From Suillus spraguei (taxonomy: Eukaryota; Basidiomycota; Agaricomycetes; Boletales; Suillaceae), in assembly GCA_016800925.1 (NCBI GenBank), contig JABCPU010000227.1, positions 46,166 through 110,165 of the forward strand: a DNA stretch of 64,000 bases. The letters are read 5' to 3'. Every line of letters begins with the position of its first letter. Within the stretch, counting starts at the first letter, position 1. The notes under the pieces are model-generated. The model did not search any database, had not been told where the DNA came from, and saw nothing but the letters and a program-made list of their open reading frames with translations. Below, piece by piece: positions 23,667-36,598 of this stretch. A program made the translations under genes and the position numbers.

Positions 23667-26600
23667 TTAACTCCAGTCCTTTATTCTATCAGAATCCTCC
23701 AGTCGTCCGTTCAAACCATCCAACGATACTGCATGCATTCCATTCGAACCCTTCCCAGGGTTGCCGAACTCATCGCCTTCTGATTCGGAACCGCTTGCTA
23801 AAGTCCAGCTCCCAGCAGTCGGGGTGAGCTCACCATCATGGATGCTGTCGTCTGAGCCCTGGAAATCTCCAAAGTCAAAGGAGTCATCAGATGAGAAAGA
23901 CGTTGAAAAATTGAAATGATCTGGGGAGGTCGCCGCTGCATCGGAAAATGGGCCGAAACCGTCGTCCTAGAATGAGTCCGTCAATAGAGCTCAACGGGAG
24001 AGCAGTAATATTATTCACGTCGTCATATTTTGACCCGAAAGGATCATCAGCAAGGGCTTCCCTCAAAGCACCGCTAGGACCAGGACTGAATGAATCCTGG
24101 GGGAGAACGAATTATTTCAGGGAAATGATACAGTGAGATGTACCTACGTCAAAACCACTGGAAGAAATTTCTTGTTGATTTCCAGTATTTCTCCCAAGGG
24201 GTGGCCTCCCTAAATCGAATGTCGATTGGGCCAACCATCCGCCGTCTTCTTCTTCTTCATCTGAAGTATCAGCTGAGTTGAACTGCTCCCTATGCATCTC
24301 CTGAGCCAAGTAGCGAGCGAACTGGATAAAAATGAGTGTATCCTCCGTTTTCAAATGAAATAGGACCTACTTGTGGAGGTCCAACACCATGGTCGTCTTC
24401 GTCGTCATCCATCGGCGCAGGACCGAAGTCAGCACTCGTTGCTCTTGATGGTCTCGTGGTTACAGATCTCCTGAATTCACCCGTAATTCCAGGACCTGTG
24501 GTCGCAGCTGGACTCAGCGATGGGCCACTGTCTTCTTCGTCAACTGTCCATCTACCACCAGCACGTGAATTTGAGGTAACGACAGGCCTCCCTCCGCCAA
24601 GGAGGCTGCTATCCCGTTTCTTGGTCTCATTGAAGCGACCCGTCACGTACTCCTGCCAAGCAGGCTGAGGTGCATATTGCTCAATGATTAACCGGAGATT
24701 GGGTGGATAATGTTCAAGAGCTCCAATAACGTCCTCTGCCACCTGTGTCAGATGGCCCATGTACCCAAGCCGAACACCCTTTGCCTTTGAGCTGGAAGAG
24801 CACAATCACAATTAAGATCATGTAACGGTGAGATGAAGTACAGTACCTTTCTGCATCATTTCGTTTTTGACCGTCGATGATACGTTGCATGATGTGTGCG
24901 TCCCGGAAGAGAGATATCGACAATTCCTTGTTCAGTCCTCCATCAGCCCTACCCGTGAGAATTTGATGGATGAAATCATAAACGGTATTGTGCAAAAAGT
25001 TATTCCAAGGGAATTCGAAGAATAGGTCCTGGTCAGACGTGTGAGTACAGCAGCAGTAATGACAACTGCAGCTCACCAATAAGGTGCCCAAAACATTGGC
25101 CTCCAAGAAACGCATTTTCGTCATCTCCCCTATCGACAGACCCGGCACTGTATCAGTACTAACCATCCGCTTGGAGCTTCTCCGCGAATGTGTGGAAGGA
25201 GATTTTGCGGTCGAGTTATCACTACTACTAGACGTGCTGGAAGTCCGTTTTGCAGTACCTTGGGCCGCAATCTCGGCGGATGGACGTAATGGTCCTGCAT
25301 GAAGTGAGGAAGGGACGATTATTGGAGGTTCCTGTGGCGGAAGATCTTCTAGTGGTGAATGTTGCAGTTTCGGAGGATCATCCATCATGATCTCCTCCAA
25401 GACATCGTCATCCGAGCTGCCAGGCTCATCATCGCTCATGTCTTCATCCGAATCTAATAATGAAGAGCCTCGTGATCGGTTTGTGACAGGCAACTCCAAT
25501 GCAGGCTCAACGTCGTCATGGTTATCGTCCATTGCATCCTGATCTCTTTCATCTCCGGAACCAATGGCAATTACACGAGCAAGATGCTCCAGAGATGATA
25601 GCCCGCCTTGTAATCGGCCTTGCTTGTCATAAAGATCGCTATATTCGCCTGGACGGTTTAATATAGCCATGTTGGAGCAATGTAGGAGTTCAGCATACAG
25701 CTCGCATATCCGAAATCGTTCGAAGGTGAGAGGCGTAATCACGCCTACAGTTGTGGGTATGGGGCCTTGCTGAGGGAGGAATGTTACGCCGAGAGTTCGA
25801 GTGATGACCGACAGACTCACCAAAGATCGTGGCCGACGAAGATATTTCTCGAACGTCGCGAGCCGTTCACCCATAATCTCCAGCAAGGGGCCCAGGTGAA
25901 CCACGCCCATTCTGTCCGACATCTCCTTCATGGACTCCTCAAGCTTCGCACGTCCATTTTCAGCCCCTGCCAGCTGTTGTTGGATATGAATCAGCCGATT
26001 TCGCAGGGTATGGAAAAGGTATGGTTCGAAATAATCTGAGTTGTTCTTCCGAATAAGTTCGATGACCACAGATATCGAGTGGACAACAGAAGAGACGGAG
26101 GAATCGAGATTTGGGCGCTCTGAAGTGGAAGAATCAGTAGAGTCGTCATCATGGATCGCTTTCTGGGCTTCGGCTTCGGCTAATGGACTGAAATCGCCTA
26201 ATATGTAATCGGTTAATGTTGAAACGCTCTCGGGCCGTGCCAGCTCCCTGGAAAACAGATTTGAAGCAACCCCATTCTGTAGACCATCCGTAAGTCCTGG
26301 CGCAGGTGACGCAGTAGCCATAGAAAGTATCCCTTTGATTAGTTCTGAAACCACTGTGTGCATGTCGCTGGTGTGCGCCGGGGAAAGCAGCTCAACCAAT
26401 CTGCCCATGAGGTTCTCCGACGAAAGCCACTGAATTGCGATACTGGGTAAGCTGCCACGCAGAATGCTGCATATAAGAGCATACTTCAAGAACCCCTGCA
26501 CCACCTGGGACTTCGTCCAGCTGAATAATGCGGACAAGAAGGTCGACTACGGATGGCGTCTCGACGTGTCGCAAGAGACGCTCTACAACAGATGGTTGGG

Positions 26601-27211
26601 ATTGGATGAAGGCGAGCATCTGAGCACACAGCTCTGAGTTCGTCAGAGGACGGCGGTGAAAAGATAAGCATTCACCTCCGCCGGCTTCTTGGTGAGGAAG
26701 ACAGCATTAATCTTGGCAAAGTGAGAGGCCATGACCATCTCTGTCTTCATTTCTTCAGGAAATTTGTCGAGAACCGTTTCCCAGAACGGTGTCAGCAGCT
26801 GGTCCGACGAATTGACGCAGGTTTCCACTATCGACCATATTTCACTGCAAAGAACTTCTGTAGCAACATATGGGTACCTAGAATTGATCAGTGGAGATGC
26901 CCATGAGGCAGACTACCGGAGATAAGGCTTACTTGAACCGTCCTCGCTCCTCTTCGCCTGCAATTTGACCAGTCACATACCCCAAAAGTCTTTTCAGGAC
27001 GTCTACACGTTGAAAGTAATCGATGAGCCGCGTGTTCTGCGACTTGCATTCCTGTAGTAGATCGTCTTCGTCTAGAATTGCCTCCAACGAAACATCATCC
27101 TTGTCCAGTAGACTGTCGATGGAGGATGTGTTGTGAAATCCGAATCTACTCAAGAATAGAGTTTACAAGACCACAATATGCTGAAAAAGAAAGAAATTAC
27201 CTCCAGAACAT
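23667..27211 (-). CDS. SAPS-domain protein (SIT4 phosphatase-associated, Sap155/185/190 family)
   Basis: Exons complement(23667..23966, 24019..24096, 24148..24321, 24371..24791, 24847..25028, 25077..26429, 26485..26631, 26676..26877, 26933..27145, 27201..27211) give 1026 residues with all phases intact. The first exon is only 11 nt and yields the typical MFWRFGFH start. SAPS landmarks are IDYFQR, DLLVRIIQLDE, GGAGVLEWLSSENLMGRL, RICELYAELLHCSNMAILN, MRFLEANVLGTLLDLFFEF, WNNFLHNTVYDFIHQIL and LGYMGHLTQ. The middle (exon 6) has acidic and Ser-rich inserts, and the C-terminus is Asp/Gly/Ser-rich with short DDSFDFGDF-type motifs. These proteins are regulatory partners of the PP2A-like phosphatase Sit4/PP6, acting in growth control and the cell cycle. 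The 287-bp gap upstream separates it from the AP-2 mu stop. Confidence 0.96.
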
Positions 27212-27498
27212 GGAAGCGGAACGATGTTGTTGAAACTGAGGAACAGAGCTGAGGCGAGCCGCGGCGCAGGCTGTCGGGGCCTGTGTATAGTTGTTACTAA
27301 GATTGGTACTCCAAACACAAATCCCGACAACATATAGTTAAAATTTCAGAAGGATCCAAGTCCATCAGTTGGTATGTGATTAACATGATTGTCCAAGGAA
27401 GTAGTATATAAGTCAACAAATGTAAGGGATACTGATGTATCTGATCGCATCAAAACTTTGCCAGTTGTCAGCACGCGATCTGTCAAAAATCGGATGGT

Positions 27499-29248
27499 TT
27501 AACCACATACCCGAATCTGATAACTCCCGCTTGCTTTGGTGAGGTAGCGTACCCACTTGATGCTATGATAATTGCTTTTCTCAAAGACTTTGAGAAACCG
27601 GACAATCAGACCAGATGAGGTGAGCATCAAAACTTCAAAGTCAACGTCAATAGGTGGCCGAGCCCAAACTTGCCGAGTGGTAGTGCTGGTAAGACCAGCA
27701 GTCGCACTGAAAGTGCACTCCTGTCCACCCTGAATGCGCGGAATCCTGGGGACAATATAAGCAGCAGTCATCTGAAGTGGACCAGGTGACATACTTCCAT
27801 ACGACCACGTTTTCAGCAGGTACATATTTAGCCTTGCCATTGGCAACTTTGCAGTCTACGCCGGTCGTGTTCAATGGTGTCGGTATCCGTAAAACCACGT
27901 TGGTGGCGGACAACTTAGTCCCAAAATTGGCTTTCACAGCGATATTGTACGACACCTGTGTCGTTCCAATCTCATTGACCGTAGGGATCACTCGTAAAGG
28001 TAACTTGACATTTGATGTCGAGCGATACCTGCATAACATTTTTTTCAGTAGTTTGTTGTGGAACTGAGAAGGATAAAAATCACTCGCCTCATCAGTTCAA
28101 ATTCGCCATCGGGAGGAATAAAGCTGATCGTACGACTTGTGTCGAATTCATTGAGCCGGACACATTGGTGGAAGCGACAGTCATCCAACTCTACTGCATC
28201 GCTTGCCCCTCCTTGGCTGTTCTTATCAATGACGAGCTTGTCGTTGAGACCGAATTTACATTCTGGCGTCCCGGACAGATACGCGCGCATTTGAATATGC
28301 CCATCCACATCGGCACGGAGGACGGTCCCTAGGGAATCATCATGAACACTGTACACGACGCACAAAAGGAAATCCAAATCGCCATTACCTTTTGCACTCA
28401 TGCTGAGGTTGACAGTCTCCACCACGTCAACAAATGCCTCATTCTTCTTATATTTCACGTCGCCACGTCGCCAACTTGTCGCTCCTGTGGCTTGTGTAGT
28501 GATTTTCGAGGATTCCTCCTAAAGGTCCGTCAGCCAAATGCCGTTCGAATAGTAAGGGAAAATGCAAACAACTGCTATAGCCGAAGATATTACGCTTTCT
28601 GTGGTAATATAAGATTTGAGGGTGTCGATCTCACTGTTCTGAGGGTATCCGTAGTCGCTGATTTCTATAGAGCACCGTCGATGAAGCACCATCCAGACAC
28701 ATAAAACCATCTTACCATCAATTAATTCGTATATCAGCACGAAGTTGTTCTTCACGGATTCCTCGTCCACTTTTCCAAAATATGACTTGGCGATACTAAT
28801 AAAACGGTAGCAAAATTCAAAGACAAGGGCAGCATTTGCGTTTGTCCTGAACTGATTATTAGCGCAAAAACTAAAGTTAGAGTATGGGACACACTTTGTC
28901 ACGCAGACAACGTAGAGGTTGTTCACCCGCACATGAAAGAAACTGGTCGAGCCCAACGTTATGATGGGAGATCGCACATCACTGTTAGATACAACTTGTA
29001 TCCGGAACACGTCTGCGATGGATCGCCTATAATGCATAAGACGAGGAAGGCCGTGAATAGAGAACGATCCTACTTGAAGTCTGTCCGATACAGTCTGGAT
29101 ATGAGAACCTGGGACCACGAATTTATTATAAAGAGAATATGATAATATAACCAAGCGCACCTCTCCTTTCTGATTGAATATGAAGAATGCCTAGACATAA
29201 CACTTAGCACTGTCGATGCCAATGTTGAAAACGACCAACCGAAATCAT
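27499..29248 (-). CDS. apm4: AP-2 clathrin adaptor complex, mu subunit
   Basis: Exons complement(27499..27745, 27795..28028, 28088..28328, 28389..28518, 28570..28664, 28716..28846, 28895..29026, 29074..29108, 29161..29190, 29240..29248) give 427 residues, the usual size. The N-terminal longin part starts [13 protein letters not shown] and contains [14 protein letters not shown] and [19 protein letters not shown]. The mu homology domain has [52 protein letters not shown] and the C-terminal [21 protein letters not shown]-2 mu binds YxxPhi cargo signals and PIP2 at the plasma membrane during endocytosis. Two points are odd. The intron 28029-28087 is GC-AG. The donor of the intron 28519-28569 could instead lie 3 nt upstream, changing one residue. 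The C-terminus has three extra residues beyond the usual QIR(I/F). Confidence 0.96.
28029..28087 (-). other. GC-AG intron in the AP-2 mu gene
   Basis: On the minus strand the exon ends CTGATGAG and the intron begins GCGAGT; it ends ATGCAG before GTATCGC. Only this GC donor keeps the conserved LMRYRSTSN frame. The nearby GTGATT would shift the frame against the only good acceptor. Length is 59 nt, like the neighbouring introns. Confidence 0.85.
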
Positions 29249-32224
29249 GAATATACGACCTTGAGCGGTTTGCGGACGTAGTATGTAATAAGTTACAACT
29301 TGAACGGAAGGAAATATCTCACGTCCAAAAAAGGAAAACTCCTTTTGCATCATACTGTAGTCAACATTCAATTTCCTGACATAAATGAGCAAACAATATT
29401 AAATGCCCGGTAACGTTGTCAAATGGAGGTAAGGTATGAATAAAAACACGTCAAACATTCCGCTCTTAGAAATGCGCACAGTTGCGATATGTCTAGCGCC
29501 CTGACATCCATCATCTCTTGAGCAGCAACTTGGACCATGACCCTTACCAGTATGATGGTACTGTGATCCAAAGCGATTCCATTGCACTCTTCACCACGCT
29601 GCTGCACCAGCAGGACTGCACCAAAAGAATGTCGATTGAAGGGGAACGATCAGCCTCAGAGCTCGCAAACAAGATTCTGATTCAACTAGCTTGGGCTCTC
29701 CAGAAGGCCGGCTAGGTGAATCATCCGATGGCGACTCGGACTGCGACAAAACTTCCAGGAAGCTCAAAATTAAAATGATTTCACACGAAAGACGAGCAAG
29801 AATAAAGGTCGAGTGGCCCTTGCCAGCGAGTATTTGATAAGCTCATCTTCAGCGGTGATGAACGGGCCCTGCCGCCTTGATTTCATCAGTGAGACGTGTC
29901 TTCACGGTGTTGAATATGCCTCCGTCTCACTTCTGTGACAGAGAATGCAATACAAGGCAGAGATGCAGTCTGCGGTCGTTAAAATAAAGAGCACTGACGT
30001 TATCAAGTTGTGTATACAGTCTCAAGGCACGCTTCACAATCAGAGCATTTCGTACTAGGATATTGAAATTTGCATCTGCGGGTGGAAATCATGTTGTGCA
30101 TGGCGGAGCTTTGTACGAGGTAATATCGGCTAAGCATTGAATTTGGATGATTTTCGACCCAATCCAGGGCAGTTACATGGCCCAACTGAGCAATCGATAA
30201 GAGCCCCCCGAGAGCGTTTTACTTCTCGCCATAGAAGATCGATGACAGGTAGGTGGACACCAAGTGTGAGTAAGGGGCCGGCTACACGTCGACACCCATT
30301 GCAGTTTCTCTCACGCGCTTGCCATGCCCAGACATGGGCGACAACCTGCGCATCTATACTTGTCGATTTCTCCGACTCCACCATGATAGTGGCAGACTCC
30401 TTGTGGTTGGGAGAATAGGAATCAGGAATTCCTGAACAGTTTGTCCTCACGTGTTCTATGTGTGCGTCCGACTTTGACAGGTAGATGTGATCGTAAGCAT
30501 AGAACAGCGATAAACATGAAGCTGGCAGATCATTAGAGCTCAATGTTGTTATTCTGGTCGATGCAGCAAGAATCACTCCACGTCCAGCGATAGCTCGATC
30601 ACGGGTTATTTTGCAGAATGGTTGCAACTTGACCATAGTTCTGAATCTTACATGACTTTGTCATGCAGCAGCTCCTTGGCTAAATTTCACCTGCGCAATA
30701 ACATGGCCCAGCTGAAGTAATTTCAATATCGATGGGCTCCATCTGGGGGCATATACGCTACCGATAAAGAGAATATCTCCATGTACCCTGTGCTTTCCAT
30801 GAAGGTGTTGACCTATCACCTATGCATGCTGGTTGGGTAAATATCCAGTAAAGGTGTCAAATACTAGTACTAGGCATTTTCCAGGTGAGCATATCGAATG
30901 GCACTTTCTACTCTGACATAATGCTGAGGCAGACCTAGAAGATGGGTTAATTATCTTCACGTTGTCGCATAAGCTGTTTGTGGCTTACTTTGTATTCGCG
31001 ACCTACGTCAGGAGCCTGGTCCAATTTGGAGAGCAGTACTGATCTGCTAGAATAATGTCCACACCTTCTCTGCATGATGAAGAGCCTCTCAAAATATGTT
31101 CCATCCAAAATTCACCTTACTGTAGTGTCCAAAGATGGTGTCGCCTGAGAAATGCGAGTGGATCGCTGCCCAAATTGTGTCCGTAATGGACCAGGGCAGT
31201 ACCTTCCTTCACGATCTCCGTTGACGAGTAGCTCTTGATGGAAATACCTAGAACCCCGTTGTGTTTTCTGGTGTGTTTTTGTGCTCCACAGTCGCAGTCT
31301 TGTCGTCCGAGTAGTGGTGATAAACTCAAAGGCAACCATGGAAGAGATGCGGCGAGCGAGCGGCCCGGTCCAGTCACGTCAATCAGCGATGCAATGCTGC
31401 CTATCGGTCTCTATTAGAAGATCCCGGAACCTGATTAGTTATGTTGAATAATGCTGAGACAAGCCCCGTCAGGCGACCACTGAACAACGTTAACGCTTCA
31501 AATGTAACTTTCAAGTTCATTAGCTCGGCAGCAATGCCTGCATGCTGAGTCAGCAGCTGACTAAGGCTAAATGCAATGGCCAAAGTTCTGTGGCTTCCTC
31601 CCACTGGCAGAAGCAAGATATGATGAATCACCATCATTTTCACCACTCACAATTTGGCTCTCATCCGCGGACCGGAGACACGGCGATTGATAATTTACTG
31701 CCCTGAGGCCCCTAGAATGAACATCCTACTATGCCCCATTTTACATGTCTCAAATCCCAGTTTTATCATGTAAACCAGTGATGACTCGACGACCTTCTGA
31801 AGAACGCGACTGCCTCGACCCTCCCCATGTGTCCTCGCATCGTTTATGTCGGCACTGGTTATCTTTCCACAGTAAAATCTGCGTTTCTTGCTATATGATC
31901 AAGTATCCCATCCGGCGTTGATCTACTAGACAGATAATTGGTTGGCAAGATTTGAAGTTCACGAGAAACATATTTCTATGATACAATTGTCGTGCGGATG
32001 ATATTTTTGGTAAGGCGCATTATTATTATAACACATCTCGAGTGTGGACTTACCAGATGCTCTTGTTAGCTCCGTAACCCGACTTACTACGGCATGTATG
32101 TCGTTTTGCCTCTTCGGTATCGCTGCCTCTATTCGTTACATAAGTATCTATGACCCTTTATTCAATAAACCAGTTTGAAAAGAATCTCGTCTTCTTATAT
32201 CACGCACCACGGTCGATTCCAATG
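29249..32224. other. 3-kb region without a recognisable gene
   Basis: It contains the promoter of AP-2 mu at its left end. Longer ORFs (29518-29715 plus, 30130-30636 minus, 31117-31377 minus) carry no family motif. The minus 31.1-31.4 kb piece has a hydrophobic start and a cysteine-containing middle, which could be a gene remnant, but no junctions are convincing. Confidence 0.4.
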
Positions 32225-32634
32225 AACCACATCCGCCATTCTCCCTTGTAATTCACCCAGAAGTCGAAACGATCGTGTTACTGGCGTATGCTCATTGCCT
32301 GCCTGCTTAAGCTTATCGCGGACAGTCAGACTGCAAAGGAGTTATCACGGCAGGATGAGAAACAAATTCGTTGAGGTGACTTCTATCTAGTATCAACAAC
32401 ACAAACTAACCCATATAGGAATGATCATCATGACCCTCATGGTAGCCTTCATGCATGATCCATGCAGATCTCGTGACCGAGACATCACTGCTGTCATCTA
32501 ATGCATCAACACAATTACATGCCCTATCCCCCAGGCAATATGGAAATGCCGAATTTTAATCCGCTCTTTCCCGTCAGAAGTCATTCCTTTATCCGCACCT
32601 CGCGAACAGGGTCAAGTGTCATTTACATGCGGTA

Positions 32635-32675
32635 TATAGTCCGAAATACGGATTATTGTCGGGTTACGGACTATT
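32635..32675 (+). promoter_or_regulatory. TATA-like box with CCG-N5-CGG site, esterase A
   Basis: GTATATAG is followed at once by CCGAAATACGG, about 120 bp before the esterase ATG. A second GTCCG/CGGAC pair makes the segment partly palindromic. The same TATATAG-TCCGAAATACGG block occurs at the same place before esterase B. CCG/CGG pairs are the half-sites of fungal Zn2Cys6 regulators; binding is inferred. Confidence 0.45.
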
Positions 32676-32768
32676 CCTTACCCAGGGTTTCTGTGGACAG
32701 TTTTATAAGAAATCATGACGGCTGTATGTCAAATCCACTCATTTTATCCTTTTGAGCGTTCTCTGGAG

Positions 32769-34183
32769 ATGATCGTAGCACACAGCCTAGTTGTCGCCAG
32801 TATTGGTTTACTCTGTTCAAGCCCTTTTGTGTCAGCCCTTTCCTGGAACACAACGGAATACATGTTTATATTCGGAGACTCCTACACCACCGATGGTTAT
32901 AACGTCTCTGCTGGTATCAACTCGCCAGTCCCAGGAGATGTAAAGCATTTGCACTGTTTTTACCATTTCTTGTACTAACCTCACATCGTCAGACTTCATC
33001 AAATGGTCAGAACTGGGTCCAATTCTTGAGTGAGTAACAGGAGAAGAGGGCACGGCTCTGGTCTGACATCGTAATAGCCAGTACATACAACCAAACGGTT
33101 GTGAAGGTGATTGTATAATTTGCTTACTTAATTGGGATACTGATACATGGAGTCCAGACCTTTGACTTAGCGTACGGTGGTGCAACGATCGATGCGGCCT
33201 TAGTTCCACCTTATCTACCCACTGTGCTGTGCGTTGAGTCTTTTTAATTGGTTGTGGTCTAAATCATTCGTGCAGCTCTGTGGTTGATCAGTTGGCTCAA
33301 TTTAACGAATATTTGGCATCCGGACCTGCTGGAGCCACATGGAATGGCACAAACAGTCTGTTTGCCGTGTGGATTGGTATAAATGACGTCGTACGTATGT
33401 TCCGCACAATTCCGTGTATTTCGAATAGTTAAAAATATATCCAGGGAAACTCCTTTAGCTGGGTGGGTCATTCCCACTGTACTCGGAATGGCAGTATTGG
33501 TCGCTGATTATTTGCGCTTAGACCAATATAACTCAAGTTGAATTCTATGGAACTCTCATGGATCGTCTGTTTTCCCAGGTAAGGAAGGCTGTCCTCAGAG
33601 TATTTGATATACTATTAATATTGTTAAATCAGGTTGAGGATTTGTACTCAAAGGGCGCTCGATCGTTCTTGTTCCTCACTGTTCCACCTACCAATCGCGC
33701 ACCCCTCTTCATCGAGCAGGGTGCTGATGCTGCAGCGCAAATGGGCACTGATATTGCTGAGTACAATGCGCAACTCACGCAATCTGTGCAAACCTTCGAA
33801 TCCAACCACCCAGATCTTGACACCGTTATTTTGGTGGATACTCAGCCTATCTTCAACGTACTTCTTGACGAGTGGCAGACGTTCGGTTTTGTGAATGTCA
33901 CTGGTTACTGCGCAGCTTATGAGAATGGCACCCCCACTCCCACTTACCAGGTTGAGGGATGTGCACCTGTATCGAGCTACTTGTAAGTCAGTTCAAAAGT
34001 TATAAGCGATTCTAATGGTATTGTTTTGTAGCTGGCTTAATACTCTGCACCCATTGTTCACTGTTCACAAGTACGCTTCTGACGTTAAATGCCTGATTGT
34101 TCCTGATGATGCTATCTAGCATTTTGGCAAAGGCGATCTCTACTGCCCTTAGTGGTTACCCTGCTACACAGATCCCCACTTAA
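32769..34183 (+). CDS. Secreted GDSL/SGNH esterase, CE16-like, copy A
   Basis: Ten exons (32769..32939, 32993..33029, 33078..33106, 33158..33228, 33276..33390, 33445..33462, 33522..33578, 33633..33982, 34032..34070, 34120..34183) give 316 residues. Residues 1-23 form a signal peptide. Block I FIFGDSY carries the nucleophile Ser38; block II is AYGGATID (Gly86-87); block III is WIGIND (Asn139); the last block is WLNTLHPLFTVH with the likely catalytic His289. CE16-type enzymes deacetylate xylo-oligosaccharides and related sugars; the substrate here is inferred from family. Exon 6 is an 18-nt micro-exon (GNSFSW). The paralogue is at 38514. Exon 8 is almost identical between copies although introns differ. 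Confidence 0.92.
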
Positions 34184-35379
34184 ACTTAAAACAGTGTCAC
34201 CACTTTTATGGTTTTCAATGCAATATACAATGTTCGGTTGAGCCTGCGGTATGCGATCTCGGCTGTTCTAAACAATGTCGGGACAGTCGGAGTTAGTGCT
34301 CATTACCTGTCGACTGGAGTGAAGACGCAGGCTAGCAAATTTCGAAGCTGTACGTCAACATGATGATCAAATGTATGAATAAGAATCTAACGAATCATCT
34401 GGCTTGTAGGAGTCGTGAGAGAATAATCGAGCATGTTGCGAAGATGACCAGCCCATTCAGGCAGAGTCACGCCTGTAGGGACAGAGAGCTAGTCCCACAG
34501 CCGCGTAAATAAGAATAAGCCAGATGAGCAATACGTGAAGACTTATCCTCACATCTAACAGTACCAGACATTGTCATTGTCACGTTTGGGATGCGCAGCT
34601 AACAGTCTTATTGTCGTCTCCAGTGGTTGAGAATCGGCCGTCATCAAGGGAGGCTGTGAGCGAGAAGACCGTGTGTCTATAGTGAGAGCGCTGTGCGGAT
34701 TTAGGGACAGGATGTCGACTTCAGCACCACTCGCCGTAGCCTGAGCGCATATATACCTGTTCACCCGCTTGACGCTCCTGCTGGTTGAGACACCGAACAA
34801 GATTGAATGGTGGTCACTGCCACTCGAAATGACGCTCAGGGGTCGTGAGAAATCGGTGAATGACCTAGTTTTCATCCTCGATACCTGTGTCCTCATCACT
34901 GGCTGGGTCCACAGGAGTCTTCGGGTGAGGGGTCTGGATAGGGAAAAACAAGCCTTGTTGGATCACGATGGTATCATCGTGACGTCCTCAGATGGATGTT
35001 GAATTGTGAGTAGAGGGAATGGGACCGTCTGGTCTGTGAAGTTGCAACAAACAAGACAGTTAAAGAGAGCCTGTCCCATACACTGGGTCCTCTATCTATC
35101 CCTACTCACTTCTTCAAACGGCACCAGATTAACCGCCACTTCATTACAAGACCAAACTCATCTGAATCATGTGAACTTATTGCAAATACTTCAACAAAAC
35201 CAGAATATCTCGTCTGTGCCATACATTCCGATTCCCCGTCCTAGTTAATAAGTACTTGGTCAGCAGGGGCAGCCGCGGGCCGTTGCCAAGCTTTACATAC
35301 CTTCTTCGGATGAATCAAATACTAAAGCGCTGACGCTCAACACGTTACCAAACCCATCTCTTATTGCCCTCGCCAGAAC
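34184..35379. other. Intergenic in unit A, with a segment absent from unit B
   Basis: The stretch from about 34.22 to 34.83 kb has no counterpart in unit B (where 39955 is followed by sequence matching 34829). It is either an insertion in A or a deletion in B. No gene or clear terminal repeat was recognised. The right part, before the MYND gene, is conserved in both units. Confidence 0.55.
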
Positions 35380-36598
35380 ATGAATATCAAGACGAACAAT
35401 TCCTCTGAAACTCCAAAAGTCTTTGTCGTTCATCATGCAACTCATCCAGAGAGGGACAATCATTTCCGTTCTATAGCGGTTTCCAGCGATTTCCTCAAGG
35501 AGAACCGGAAGATGTTTCGCATACAATGTACGCAGTGTCAGATGATATTGGCAAAACCTTTGAAATGCGCAAAGGTGACGACCAAATATCCCAACGATGT
35601 TAAAGGCATTCCTCAGTGTCGTAAATATCTTTTAGTGTAAGAGCGTCTGGTATTGCTCGAAAGAGGTAGGATTTGTGACTGGAACAACACAGATGTCTAA
35701 AGTGCTGACGTCGTGCGCACTGCGCAGTGCCAAAAGAAAAATTGGTGAGGATCATGATACTGCCCGTCATTGTCACTGACCTCTAGCTTTTGACTTGGCT
35801 CATGTGTCATGATAGGTCCACCCATAAACTGAGATGCCACGAAGTCGAACGCTCCTCGGGTGCCCTCAAATTTATACGAATGTTCGTTTTGAATCCGATG
35901 ATCATGGGGCTCCTCAAAGTTGGTGTCGTCATCGACTGTGGTCTGCTTGACAATCCCCGGATCGGATTCGACGTGCCATTTGGGGTGCGCGTTGATATTG
36001 CCATTGAGCCGAGTAATATCCTGGACTTCGTTGGATTGTATTTCGACAACAAATCACCTCGGGAAAAGCTTCAAGGGATGGTACAGGTCAATGCCATGAC
36101 ACCATGGGAACTTACTGCAGACCGGCGAAGCAAATGGCGTGAGGCTCGGGCAAGGCATGACGCACATGGTTTCGCCAAAGATCCTGTTGGGCTCGTAGAT
36201 TTCGTCGATATCAACTGCACAGAGAACTCGGGGAATACAAGCATCATTGAATTGCACTTCCCACCTTTTATCCTTAACACAGCAAAGGCACGGGAGCCTG
36301 TCGTAGGTGTCTCTGCCGTCACGGGTGCTGAAATTAGGAAACCCATGAATGCTATGACATGTCTAGAGTAGGTTCCCTGTTCTTATTAGCAACGCCCCTT
36401 ACGTTGCACAGGATTCTCAATCTGCATATTCGGGCAGATAAGGACAATCAGTTGCATTTACGCACTGAGATGACAGATCAAGATAAGGAGGTCATTCGTG
36501 CTGCAGGTCGCAACGAGGACACATATCTAGTTCGCATTCTTAAAGAGAAGATACAAAGAGAACACCTCTATGCCAGTATGGCGCAACTGACACACTAA
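35380..36598 (+). CDS. MYND-type zinc-finger protein, copy A (probably degenerate)
   Basis: Supported exons are 35380..35574 (CTQC and LKCAK half-finger), 35816..36367 and 36412..36598. The second begins with the STHKLRC end of the finger and the third begins ILNLHIRADKDN. Between the first two, small exons are needed. A TGC-CAA-AAG piece before GTGAGG at about 35751 supplies CQKKNW. The usual Y-C-S before it is missing or reads R where the paralogue has C, so the finger seems damaged. The C-terminal region (FDVPFGVRVDIAIEP, WREARARHDAHGFAKDP, TEMTDQDKEVIRAAGR) resembles the body of agaricomycete MYND-finger proteins of unknown role. Splicing in the finger is not settled. Confidence 0.6.

Noticed and set aside
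28082..28090. GT donor (GTGATT) for the AP-2 mu intron
   Set aside because: It would shift the frame relative to the only acceptor and break the conserved LMRYRSTSN segment; the GC donor fits.
30130..30636. 168-codon minus-strand ORF
   Set aside because: No recognisable motif, no start context or adjacent exons; composition unlike the confirmed genes.
32501..32755. Small ORF conserved in both duplicated units (also 38255-38500)
   Set aside because: Conservation is explained by the recent duplication; frames end differently and the region includes the esterase promoter.
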